A model generated the notes under the pieces. It searched no databases and was not told where the DNA came from. It saw only the letters and a list, made by a program, of their open reading frames with translations. 64,000 nucleotides of DNA from Ruminiclostridium papyrosolvens C7 (GTDB taxonomy: Bacteria; Bacillota; Clostridia; Acetivibrionales; DSM-1351), in the NCBI RefSeq assembly GCF_000421965.1, contig NZ_ATAY01000023.1:1-64000 (forward strand), written 5' to 3'. Of the stretch, positions 15,548 to 24,025 are shown one piece after another. Each line of letters starts with the position of its first letter. The first letter of the stretch is position 1. The translations under genes and the position numbers were made by a program.

Positions 15548-17176
15548 ATGAAACAATACAAGCTGAATGTTGAAACCCCACGTTCTTTTGCCTATGTGAA
15601 AAGAAATATTCCAAAAGTAACTGTTGAGCAGCGTGAACGCGCTCTGCAATCCACTCATTATAATGAATTTGCGTTCCCAGCTGGAATGCTCACCGTTGAC
15701 TGTCTTTCTGATTCCGGTACAACTGCTATGACCGATTTACAGTGGAGTGCAATGTTCCTCGGTGACGAGTCCTATGGCCGTAACAAAGGTTACTATGTAC
15801 TGCTTGATACAATGCGCGATGTATTTGAGCGCGGTGACAATCAAAAACGTGTTATAGACCTTGTTCGTACAGGTTGCGAAGATATTGAAAAAATGATGAA
15901 CGAAATGTACCTCTGTGAATATGAAGGTACACTTTTCAACGGTGGTGCCGCTCAAATGGAACGTCCAAACACTTTTGTTGTTCCACAGGGCCGTTGTGCA
16001 GAATCTCTTCTATTCAATGTTGTAAGTCAAATTTTGAACACTCGTTATCCGGGTAAAAACTTTACAATACCTTCCAATGGACACTTTGATACCACAGAAG
16101 GAAATATTAAGCAAATGGGTTCCACACCACGTAACCTATACAATAAGGATTTGCTATGGGAAGTTCCGGAAGGCGGAAAATATGAAAAAAACCCATTCAA
16201 GGGAAACATGGACATCGAAAAGCTGGAAAACTTGCTAAAAGAAGTTGGCCCCGAAAATGTTCCATTGGTGTACACAACTATCACAAACAACACAGTTTGC
16301 GGACAGCCTGTTTCCATGGCTAATATCCGTGCTTGTAGCGATATAGCTCACAAATACAACATTCCATATATGCTGGATGCTGCTCGTTGGGCTGAAAACT
16401 GCTACTTTATTAAGGTAAATGAAGACGGTTATGCCGATAAATCTATATTTGAGATTGCAAAAGAAATGTTCTCCTATTGTGACGGATTCACAGCCAGTTT
16501 GAAGAAAGACGGACATTCTAACATGGGCGGTGTATTGGCATTCAGAGACAAAGGCTACTTCTGGAGAAACTTCTCCGATTTTGATGCCGATGGAAATGTA
16601 ACAAAGGATGTTGGTATAACACTGAAAGTAAAACAAATCTCCACATTAGGTAATGATTCTTACGGTGGAATGAGTGGCCGTGACATCATGGCTTTGGCAT
16701 GTGGTCTGTATGAGAGTGGGCGCTTTGAATATCTGCAGGAACGTGTAGGACAGTGTGAATATTTAGCACAGGGCTTCTACAAAGCTGGTATTCCAGTAGT
16801 TCTCCCGGCCGGCGGACACGGTGTATATATTAACATGGATAAATTCTTTGATTTCGAACGCGGTCATGATACATTTGCTGGTCAGGGCTTTAGTATTGAA
16901 TTAATTCGTCGTTATGGTATCAGAGTTTCAGAACTTGGTGATTATAGTATGGAATATGACCTTAAGACTCCGGAACAACAGAAGGAAGTTTGTAACGTTG
17001 TTCGTTTTGCTATCAATCGTAGCCAGCTGTCACAAGAACATTTGGACTATGTTATAGCTGCAGTTACTGAACTGTACAAGGACCGCGATAGTATCCCTAA
17101 TGTGAAGATAGTTATGGGGCATAATCTCCCTATGCGTCACTTCCACGCGTTCCTTGAGCCAGTTTATAACAAGTAA
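15548..17176 (+). CDS. Tryptophanase / tyrosine phenol-lyase family PLP enzyme
   Basis: A 542-residue beta-eliminating lyase of the family that splits tryptophan or tyrosine to indole or phenol, pyruvate and ammonia. Family landmarks: LLTDSGT-like LSDSGTTAM (55-62), Tyr76 in GDESYG, DAARWAEN with Asp277 and Arg280 holding the PLP ring, SLKKDGH with Lys320 as Schiff-base lysine, SYGGMSGRD, and GIRVSELG near the end. The last resembles tryptophanase (GIRAVEIG) more than tyrosine phenol-lyase. It is about 70-85 residues longer than the classical enzymes; most of the extra length is an insertion around residues 95-140. Substrate is therefore uncertain. It is the first gene after the sigma-54 promoter, with AAGGAG before the ATG, and shares the region with a permease and RidA. 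Confidence 0.85.
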   Translation: MKQYKLNVETPRSFAYVKRNIPKVTVEQRERALQSTHYNEFAFPAGMLTVDCLSDSGTTAMTDLQWSAMFLGDESYGRNKGYYVLLDTMRDVFERGDNQKRVIDLVRTGCEDIEKMMNEMYLCEYEGTLFNGGAAQMERPNTFVVPQGRCAESLLFNVVSQILNTRYPGKNFTIPSNGHFDTTEGNIKQMGSTPRNLYNKDLLWEVPEGGKYEKNPFKGNMDIEKLENLLKEVGPENVPLVYTTITNNTVCGQPVSMANIRACSDIAHKYNIPYMLDAARWAENCYFIKVNEDGYADKSIFEIAKEMFSYCDGFTASLKKDGHSNMGGVLAFRDKGYFWRNFSDFDADGNVTKDVGITLKVKQISTLGNDSYGGMSGRDIMALACGLYESGRFEYLQERVGQCEYLAQGFYKAGIPVVLPAGGHGVYINMDKFFDFERGHDTFAGQGFSIELIRRYGIRVSELGDYSMEYDLKTPEQQKEVCNVVRFAINRSQLSQEHLDYVIAAVTELYKDRDSIPNVKIVMGHNLPMRHFHAFLEPVYNK

Positions 17177-17200
17177 TATTTAATAAAGGTAGTTGTTATC

Positions 17201-17230
17201 GGGAGCGTGAAAAAACTTTTCACGCTTCCT
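17201..17230 (+). other. Intergenic hairpin between lyase and permease genes
   Basis: GAGCGTGAAAA / TTTTCACGCTTC forms a strong stem without a T tail. In an operon this usually stabilises the upstream mRNA or tunes the expression of the next gene. Confidence 0.55.
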
Positions 17231-17257
17231 AAATCAAAGACAAAGGGGGACTCCTGA

Positions 17258-18634
17258 ATGAGTGAAAACTCAAATGAAAAGCACGAGCTCAAACGTGGCC
17301 TTAAAAACCGTCATATACAGATGATAGCTCTAGGCGGAGCTATCGGTACAGGCTTATTTTATGGCTCATCCACTACAATAAAACAAACTGGTCCATCAAT
17401 ATCATTAGCTTACCTTATTGGCGGATGTATCATATTCTTTATCATGAGAGCCTTGGGTGAAATGTCTGTAGATAACCCTGTATCAGGTGCATTTAGTCAC
17501 TATGCATATGAAAATATGGGTGAATTTCCAGGTTTCCTTTCAGGGTGGAATTATTGGTTTAATTACATTGTAGTAAGTATGGCGGAACTCTCGGTTGTAG
17601 GTATATATGTAAACTTCTGGCTGCCAAGTATTCCAACATGGCTATCCTCACTGGCTTTCCTTATTATTATTACTTTAGTAAATCTTATAAGTGTAAAACT
17701 TTATGGTGAATTTGAGTTTTGGTTTGCAATTGTCAAAGTTGTTGCAATTATCGCGTTGATTGTATTAGGTATTTTAATGATTTTCACTGGTATTGGAAAT
17801 AACGGACAAGCTACAGGATTCAGCAATCTTTGGTCACATGGAGGCTTCTTCCCTCATGGAGTTAAAGGCCTTTTATTCTCTTTAGTTATGGTAATGTTCT
17901 CATTTGGTGGTGTTGAACTTATCGGAATAACAGCAGGTGAAGCTGATGATCCAGCTAAAAGTATACCTAAAGCAATAAATCAGGTTGTATATAGAATATT
18001 GATATTCTATATTGGTGCACTTGGAGTTATGATGACTATCTTCCCATGGGATAAACTCGGAGAATCAGGAAGTCCTTTCGTTGAAATATTCTCAAAGATC
18101 GGTATCCCTGCAGCAGCTGGAATTCTAAATGCAGTTGTGTTAACAGCAGCTGTTTCTGCTTATAACAGTGGCCTTTATAGTAATGGCCGTATGCTTCATG
18201 GACTTGCTCTTCAAGGAAATGCACCAAAGGCTCTTGCTAAGGTAAGTAAGAATGGAACACCGGTAGTTGGTGTACTGGCTTCATCAGCATTGACACTAGT
18301 TGCAGTAGTATTAAATTACTTTATGCCTGGAAAAGTATTTTCATACTTAATATCCATAGCAACTATTGCAGGTATTATAAACTGGACAATGATTATTATT
18401 ACACAGCTTAAGTTTAGAAAATCAAAGAGTGCCAAAGAAGTAGATAAATTAAAATTCAAGATGCCTTTATATCCTATATCCTCATATATCTCTCTGGCAT
18501 TTATGGCACTGGTTATTTTGCTTATGGCAATCATGCCTGATTACAGAATAGCTGTTATTATTGGACCAATATGGATCTTAGTTTTATATATTGCATTTAA
18601 ATTAAAAAAAGGTTCAAGTAAAAAAGTAAAATAA
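17258..18634 (+). CDS. APC-family amino-acid permease
   Basis: The product (458 aa) has about twelve membrane segments and the signature start of the amino-acid transporter subfamily of the APC superfamily: LKNRHIQMIALGGAIGTGLFYGSS (the GxGxxxG-type helix 1), then RALGEMSVDNPVSGAF. It belongs with proton-coupled permeases such as those for GABA, asparagine, proline or aromatic amino acids. The exact substrate cannot be read from the sequence. Position between the lyase and ridA suggests it imports the lyase's amino-acid substrate. GGGGG lies 7 nt before the ATG; there is no terminator between it and the lyase. Confidence 0.9.
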   Translation: MSENSNEKHELKRGLKNRHIQMIALGGAIGTGLFYGSSTTIKQTGPSISLAYLIGGCIIFFIMRALGEMSVDNPVSGAFSHYAYENMGEFPGFLSGWNYWFNYIVVSMAELSVVGIYVNFWLPSIPTWLSSLAFLIIITLVNLISVKLYGEFEFWFAIVKVVAIIALIVLGILMIFTGIGNNGQATGFSNLWSHGGFFPHGVKGLLFSLVMVMFSFGGVELIGITAGEADDPAKSIPKAINQVVYRILIFYIGALGVMMTIFPWDKLGESGSPFVEIFSKIGIPAAAGILNAVVLTAAVSAYNSGLYSNGRMLHGLALQGNAPKALAKVSKNGTPVVGVLASSALTLVAVVLNYFMPGKVFSYLISIATIAGIINWTMIIITQLKFRKSKSAKEVDKLKFKMPLYPISSYISLAFMALVILLMAIMPDYRIAVIIGPIWILVLYIAFKLKKGSSKKVK

Positions 18635-18693
18635 ATAATAAATAATAAATAACAAATAGCAAATAATAATAATAAATTTTAAAGGAGAAGTAA

Positions 18694-19074
18694 ATGCAAA
18701 AAGAAGTAATTTTTACACAAAAAGCTCCTGCAGCGATTGGACCTTATTCACAAGCAATTAAGCTTGGAAACATGGTTTATACTTCCGGAATGATACCAGT
18801 GGTACCGGAAACCGGAGAAGTGGCTCAAGGAGATGCCGCTGCACAAACTGAACAGGTTCTAAAGAATCTTAATGAGGTGTTGGCTACAGCTGGTACTAAT
18901 TTTGATAATGTAATAAAGACAACAGTATTTATTAAAAATATGGGAGATTTTGTAGCAATTAATGAAGTATACAAAAAATACTTCACAGCAAATTTCCCTT
19001 CAAGATCTTGTGTGGAAGTAGCAAGACTTCCAAAGGATGTATTAGTTGAAATTGAATGTATAGCCGTTATATAA
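18694..19074 (+). CDS. ridA: RidA enamine/imine deaminase
   Basis: A 126-residue member of the RidA (YjgF/UK114) family, normal length. The signatures APAAIGPYSQAI at the N-terminus and FPSRSCVEVARLPKDVLVEIE at the C-terminus are complete, including the Arg and Glu that bind the substrate carboxylate and activate water. RidA hydrolyses reactive 2-aminoacrylate and related enamines to 2-oxoacids. Beta-eliminating PLP lyases release exactly such an intermediate, so its place in this operon makes chemical sense. GGAG lies 7 nt before the ATG, and a strong hairpin follows at 19096. Confidence 0.95.
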   Translation: MQKEVIFTQKAPAAIGPYSQAIKLGNMVYTSGMIPVVPETGEVAQGDAAAQTEQVLKNLNEVLATAGTNFDNVIKTTVFIKNMGDFVAINEVYKKYFTANFPSRSCVEVARLPKDVLVEIECIAVI

Positions 19075-19095
19075 AGTTTTAAAAAACAACTAACT

Positions 19096-19135
19096 AACCA
19101 ATAGTCTGGGGCTCTATAGCTCCGGACTATTGGTT
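19096..19135 (+). terminator. Strong hairpin, probable terminator between ridA and rpoN
   Basis: An 18-bp, nearly perfect stem (AACCAATAGTCTGGGGCT / AGCTCCGGACTATTGGTT) with a 4-nt loop. The tail GTTGTTGT is only moderately U-rich, so some read-through into rpoN is possible. Confidence 0.65.
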
Positions 19136-19157
19136 GTTGTAGTTGCCGGAGGTAAAT

Positions 19158-20516
19158 ATGAATATTGAAATAAATTTAACTCAGAAAATGTCTTTATCTC
19201 CGCAGATGCAGCAATCTATGGAGGTTCTCCAGATGAGTACACAGGAACTTATGGATTATGTTAAACAATTAGCTGTGGACAACCCTGTGGTAGAGCTTGA
19301 AGACCAACCTTATGAAAACGACAGAAATGAGGTGCTTAGAAAAAAACTGGAATGGCTTGACTCTGTAAACCAAGAATATAGAGTTTACAACCATGACTAT
19401 GAAGATGATGAAGACAATAAAGATGTGGCGCATTATGTGGCGGGGGATGATGAGGATTTATACCAGCATTTGAAATCACAATTAAATTTAATGAAAGAAC
19501 CTCCGGAAATATATAAGGCAGTGCAATATATGATAGGCTGCATTGATCAAAACGGGTATCTTCAAGAGAAAATAGATGATATAGTAAAGGCTGTCAAAAT
19601 AGATAAAAATAAGACAGAAACAGCCTTACACCAGCTCCAATCAATGGAGCCGGCCGGTGTAGGGGCAAGAAATTTAAAAGAATGTCTACTGCTTCAATTA
19701 GAGAGACTTAATCAAAATGATCCGATTGTTATTACACTTGTAAATAGCTATCTTGAATTACTTGGAAAAAATCAGCTTGATCTCATTGCTAAGAGATTGG
19801 ATGTTTCAATAGATAAAGTTAAGGATGCGTACAAAGTTATTAAAAAACTGAATCCCAGACCCGGAATGGGATTTGGTGCCAGAAAAGATATTCATTATCA
19901 AACACCGGATTTAATAGTTGTAAAATTTAGCGATTATTATGAGGTGCTTTTAAATAATTTTTCAACTCCACATATTTCAATTAGCAGCTATTATCGGAAT
20001 GTCCTTGCACAAAATCCTTCCGATGAGGTTAAGAATTATATTTCAGGAAAAATAAAAGAAGCTGATTGGGCTATTAAATGTATATCACAGAGAAATAATA
20101 CATTGTTAAATGTCATAAGAACGATTGTGGGCCAACAAAGAGGCTTTTTTGATAAGGGTGCAAGTCATCTTATACCTATGAACCAAAAAAGTATAGCAGA
20201 TAAGCTGGAAATACACGAGTCCACTGTGAGCCGTGCCATAAGAGGAAAATATCTTCAATGTTCATGGGGGGTATTCAGTCTTGATTACTTCTTTACAAAC
20301 GGACTTTCTCTTGGTTGTGATTCTCAAATTGTTCCGGATGCTATTAAATCAGATATTAAACAGATAATTACAGGCGAGGACAGGAAGAAACCTTATAGTG
20401 ATCAGAAAATTGCAGAAATACTAAACCAAAAAGGAATAAGTATAGCAAGAAGAACGGTAACAAAGTATAGAGAGGATATGGATATACCAAAGGCAACAAT
20501 GAGAAAGGAATACTAG
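19158..20516 (+). CDS. rpoN: RNA polymerase sigma-54 factor
   Basis: The product (452 aa) directs RNA polymerase to -24/-12 promoters and needs an ATP-driven activator. Region I is the Gln/Leu-rich N-terminus (LTQKMSLSPQMQQSMEVLQM) followed by an acidic stretch. The core-binding domain contains LNPRPGMGFG. The HTH reads SIADKLEIHESTVSRAIRGKY, and the RpoN box ARRTVTKYRE lies near the C-terminus. The ATG at 19158 is chosen for its GGAGG 5 nt upstream and because it gives the standard MNIEINLTQKM start. Being next to its activator and target operon suggests this island supplies its own sigma factor; other sigma-54 targets in the genome are likely. Confidence 0.97.
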   Translation: MNIEINLTQKMSLSPQMQQSMEVLQMSTQELMDYVKQLAVDNPVVELEDQPYENDRNEVLRKKLEWLDSVNQEYRVYNHDYEDDEDNKDVAHYVAGDDEDLYQHLKSQLNLMKEPPEIYKAVQYMIGCIDQNGYLQEKIDDIVKAVKIDKNKTETALHQLQSMEPAGVGARNLKECLLLQLERLNQNDPIVITLVNSYLELLGKNQLDLIAKRLDVSIDKVKDAYKVIKKLNPRPGMGFGARKDIHYQTPDLIVVKFSDYYEVLLNNFSTPHISISSYYRNVLAQNPSDEVKNYISGKIKEADWAIKCISQRNNTLLNVIRTIVGQQRGFFDKGASHLIPMNQKSIADKLEIHESTVSRAIRGKYLQCSWGVFSLDYFFTNGLSLGCDSQIVPDAIKSDIKQIITGEDRKKPYSDQKIAEILNQKGISIARRTVTKYREDMDIPKATMRKEY

Positions 20517-20612
20517 GAAAGTATTCAATGACAGAAAGATAAAATGTTGACTTCATAAAACAATTTGTAATAAAATAGATGAAATAATTAAAAACAATCC
20601 ATTATATAATCA

Positions 20613-20909
20613 TTATAATGGACTATCGGGTTGATGTTGGCTGATTGCTTCTTTTAAAGCTTTCAGTCCGATTTTATTATCCCATTGATTAAAATAGCAC
20701 CTGAACTTTGAACCGCAGGTAATACATTCAATAAATTGTTTTGTGTCCTTCTGTTCTCGGTTATCAAACATAAAGGGAAGAAATTCATTTTTGTTTCTAA
20801 GCCCGGGAGCATCGGAATCGATTATATATGAGTAGACATAAGTTGCTTGGTATTTTATTAAAAAATTGCTGTTGTTGCAAACCGGGCATATTAAACTGTT
20901 TTCAGACAT
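20613..20909 (-). CDS. Small zinc-ribbon-like protein of unknown function
   Basis: A 98-residue protein with two CxxC-type pairs: ICPVC near the N-terminus and CITCG about 55 residues later, consistent with one zinc ribbon. No known family recognised. The ATG at 20909 has GGAGG 5 nt upstream; the frame is open a few codons further only through a TTG. It is transcribed divergently from the acetyltransferase gene, with about 90 bp between the two start codons. Confidence 0.65.
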   Translation of the reverse strand: MSENSLICPVCNNSNFLIKYQATYVYSYIIDSDAPGLRNKNEFLPFMFDNREQKDTKQFIECITCGSKFRCYFNQWDNKIGLKALKEAISQHQPDSPL

Positions 20910-20998
20910 ATGTGCCTCCAAAGTATATTTATTATTAAAATTGCCAGTAAATTAATATGTTATTCATAGTTAATTTTAAAATAAAAGGAGGCTTAAAA

Positions 20999-21508
20999 AT
21001 GGATTATACTATAAGGCCCATACGGGTTGAGGATGCACAGGATATAAATGAGATGTACACAATGGATGGGGTAAGAGAAAATCTTCTAGGGTTATTCAGT
21101 GAGAGGATAGACCAGACAGAAGAGTTTATAAAGTCCCTTGGCCAAAATCAATATCATATGGTAGCTGAGACAGATGAAAATGGAGTAAAAAAAGTAGTAG
21201 GGACGGTTGCTCTTATTGTAAGCCAGGCTCCAAGAACCAGGCATACTGCATCTGTAGGAATAATGGTACATAAAGATTATCAGGGAAATGGAATAGGAAC
21301 AGCATTATTAGAGAAAATTCTGGATTTGGCAGATAACTGGCTTATGCTTGTACGCGTAGAATTAACTGTATTTGTAGAAAATGAAACCGCAGTAGGCCTG
21401 TATAAGACACACGGCTTTCAGATAGAAGGTACAAAAAAGTATATGGCTGCAAGAAACGGTAAGTATGCTGACGAATATTTAATGGCAAGGTACAGAAACC
21501 TAAATTAA
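20999..21508 (+). CDS. GNAT-family N-acetyltransferase
   Basis: A 169-residue GCN5-related acetyltransferase. The acetyl-CoA-binding motif VHKDYQGNGIGTALLEKILD (Q/RxxGxG/A) is clear, followed by ELTVFVENETAVGLYKTHGF. Overall it resembles the small-molecule or protein N-acetyltransferases of the RimJ/PhnO/YhhY type (IRPIRVEDAQDINEM start). The substrate is unknown. The ATG at 20999 with AAAAGGAGG upstream is preferred over the upstream in-frame start at 20957, which lacks a ribosome binding site. Confidence 0.88.
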   Translation: MDYTIRPIRVEDAQDINEMYTMDGVRENLLGLFSERIDQTEEFIKSLGQNQYHMVAETDENGVKKVVGTVALIVSQAPRTRHTASVGIMVHKDYQGNGIGTALLEKILDLADNWLMLVRVELTVFVENETAVGLYKTHGFQIEGTKKYMAARNGKYADEYLMARYRNLN

Positions 21509-21527
21509 AAGTATAATAGCTTCGACA

Positions 21528-21556
21528 TTGAAAAAGAAATGATTTATTGATATAAT
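21528..21556 (+). promoter_or_regulatory. Sigma-A promoter of the nuclease-helicase / UvrD operon
   Basis: TTGAAA, 17-bp spacer, TATAAT: a near-consensus promoter about 100 bp before the start codon of the helicase at 21657. Confidence 0.8.
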
Positions 21557-21656
21557 AAGAACTGACGTTCTTTGATGAAGCTGATTGGTTTACCGGTCAG
21601 CTATTTTACTGAGTATCAATTAACATTTTTGCAGATGGAGGCTAATATACAAAAAT

Positions 21657-24017
21657 ATGGGCAAACCCGAGATAAAAATTTCAATCAGAAACCTTGTTGA
21701 ACTGGTGTTGAGGTCCGGTGATATTGATAACAGGCTTGTTTCCTCGGGCAGAATGTTGGAAGGTACAAAAATTCATCAGAAAATACAAAAACAGGGTGGA
21801 GAATCGTATAACAAAGAGGTTTCCCTTGTCCATAATTTTGACACAGAGGACTTTATGTTCAGACTTGAAGGACGGGCGGATGGTATTATAGTCGAGCCGG
21901 ATGAGATTGTGATAGATGAGATAAAATCCACAACACGTCCCCTTGAATTCATAGACGAAGATTTCAGTCTTCTGCATTGGGCACAGGCAAAGTGCTATGC
22001 TTTTATTTATGCCGTCCAGAATGAACTTGACAGTATATATGTACAATTAACGTATTTTCATATAGAAACGGAAGAAATAAAAAGAATCAGGAAACAGTTT
22101 CTATTTGAAGAACTAAAAACTTTTATTGAAGAATTACTTGATAAATATGTGGTTTGGGCCAGTTTATCAGATTCATGGAATAAAAGAAGAGATACTTCTA
22201 TAAAAATCCTCGAATTTCCCTTTAAAGACTACAGAAAGGGACAGCGCGAGCTTGCAGTTGCAGTATATAAAACCATAATGCAAGGCAAAAAACTATTTGC
22301 TCAGGCCCCTACAGGTATTGGAAAAACTATATCAACACTGTTTCCTGCGGTTAAAGCTTTAGGCGAACAACACATTTCAAAAATATTTTATCTCACTGCA
22401 AAAACCATTACAAGGCAGGTAGCTGAAGAGGCATTTTCAAAAATGAGAGAGTGCGGTTTGGTATTCAGAACAATAACACTTACAGCAAAGGATAAAATAT
22501 GTTTTAACAAAGAAGGAAGCTGCAATCCCGATTTCTGTGAATATGCAAAAGGCCATTACAACAGGGTTAACAATGCACTGGAAGATGTGCTTAAAAATTC
22601 TGAAAACCTGTCCAGAGATGTAATAGAAGAATATTCACGTAAACATATGGTTTGTCCCTTTGAGTTCAGCCTTGACCTTTCATTGTGGGCGGATTGCATT
22701 ATTTGTGACTATAATTATGCATTTGATCCAAGGGTATATCTAAAAAGATTTTTTCTCAATAATACCGGAGATTATGCTTTTTTGGTTGATGAGGCACACA
22801 ATTTGGTTGACAGGGCGAGAGAAATGTTTTCCGCTCAAATACTTAAATCGGGATATCTTGAAGCAAAAAAGCTTATGAAGTCAAAAGTTCCTAGGGTTGC
22901 AAGAATATTAAACAAGATAAATTCCTATATGGTGGCTCTCCGTAAACAATGCCAGGATGAAGGTTTTATTGTTAGCAAAACAGAACTAACTGACCTGTAC
23001 CGATTGTTAAACAGTTTTATATCAGAATCAGAGGAATGGATACTAAAGAATCAAAATAGCAACATAGATGGTTTTGACCAGCTTCTGGAGACTTATTTCA
23101 ATTCAATAGCTTTTACCAGAATGGCTGATTTTTACGATGAAAGATACATTACATTTATAGAAACTAAATCAAATGATGTCAGAGTGAAGCTTTTCTGCCT
23201 GGATCCCTCTTTTTTGCTTGCAGATGCTGTAAAAAGAGGTAAAACAGCTGTATTTTTCTCTGCAACCCTTACCCCTCTTAACTATTTCATGGATGTATTG
23301 GGCGGGGACAAGGAGGATTATAACATAAATCTTGCTTCACCTTTTGCTAAGGACAATCTCTGTCTTATTGTTAATGATAATATTTCTACAAGATATAAAA
23401 ACCGTGATAAAAGCTATGATAAAATAGTAGACATAATATGGTCTGCTGTAAACAAAAAAATAGGGAATTATGTAGTGTTTTTTCCTTCATATAAATACAT
23501 GAACGAGGTTTACACAAGGTTTACAGAGCAATATCCTGAAACAGATACAATAATACAGGAAACTTCCATGACGGAAGAAGAAAGGGAGAGCTTTCTAAAC
23601 AGCTTTCAATCCGGTACGGGAAAGAGCCTTGTTTCTTTTGGAGTTCTGGGAGGAATTTTTTCCGAGGGTATAGATTTGAAGGGAGACAGGCTTATAGGAG
23701 CTATAATAGTAGGAGTAGGACTTCCTCAGGTTAGTCCCGAACAGGATATTATCATGAATTATTATCAAAACAAAAACCGAATGGGTTTTGAAAATGCATA
23801 TATGTATCCGGGAATGAACAAAGTACTACAGGCTGCAGGAAGGGTAATCCGTTCGGAACACGATGTTGGAACAGTGGTACTTCTGGACGAAAGATTTTCA
23901 AACGGAAGCTACAGACGGCTTTTTCCGAGACACTGGGAACATGCCATGCGGGTACAAGATACAGGACAGCTTGGAAAAAGGCTGGAGCAGTTCTGGATTG
24001 ATAAAAATATTGAATAG
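21657..24017 (+). CDS. PD-(D/E)XK nuclease fused to a DinG/XPD-type iron-sulfur helicase
   Basis: The product (786 aa) has two parts. Residues 1-165 form a PD-(D/E)XK nuclease-like domain of the Cas4/RecB type: EGRADGIIV, then the catalytic core IVIDEIKS (D-x-E-x-K arrangement). Residues 185-786 form a superfamily 2 helicase of the XPD/DinG group: Walker A APTGIGKT, a four-cysteine iron-sulfur cluster region (KICFNKEGSCNPDFCEYAKG plus HMVCPFE), the DEAH box LVDEAHNLVD and motif VI QAAGRVIRSEHDVG. XPD/DinG helicases unwind 5'-3' DNA in repair; here a nuclease is attached. It shares an operon with the UvrD-like helicase 8 bp downstream. The ribosome binding site GGAGG is 15 nt from the ATG, unusually far. 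Confidence 0.88.
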   Translation: MGKPEIKISIRNLVELVLRSGDIDNRLVSSGRMLEGTKIHQKIQKQGGESYNKEVSLVHNFDTEDFMFRLEGRADGIIVEPDEIVIDEIKSTTRPLEFIDEDFSLLHWAQAKCYAFIYAVQNELDSIYVQLTYFHIETEEIKRIRKQFLFEELKTFIEELLDKYVVWASLSDSWNKRRDTSIKILEFPFKDYRKGQRELAVAVYKTIMQGKKLFAQAPTGIGKTISTLFPAVKALGEQHISKIFYLTAKTITRQVAEEAFSKMRECGLVFRTITLTAKDKICFNKEGSCNPDFCEYAKGHYNRVNNALEDVLKNSENLSRDVIEEYSRKHMVCPFEFSLDLSLWADCIICDYNYAFDPRVYLKRFFLNNTGDYAFLVDEAHNLVDRAREMFSAQILKSGYLEAKKLMKSKVPRVARILNKINSYMVALRKQCQDEGFIVSKTELTDLYRLLNSFISESEEWILKNQNSNIDGFDQLLETYFNSIAFTRMADFYDERYITFIETKSNDVRVKLFCLDPSFLLADAVKRGKTAVFFSATLTPLNYFMDVLGGDKEDYNINLASPFAKDNLCLIVNDNISTRYKNRDKSYDKIVDIIWSAVNKKIGNYVVFFPSYKYMNEVYTRFTEQYPETDTIIQETSMTEEERESFLNSFQSGTGKSLVSFGVLGGIFSEGIDLKGDRLIGAIIVGVGLPQVSPEQDIIMNYYQNKNRMGFENAYMYPGMNKVLQAAGRVIRSEHDVGTVVLLDERFSNGSYRRLFPRHWEHAMRVQDTGQLGKRLEQFWIDKNIE

Positions 24018-24025
24018 GTGAATAA

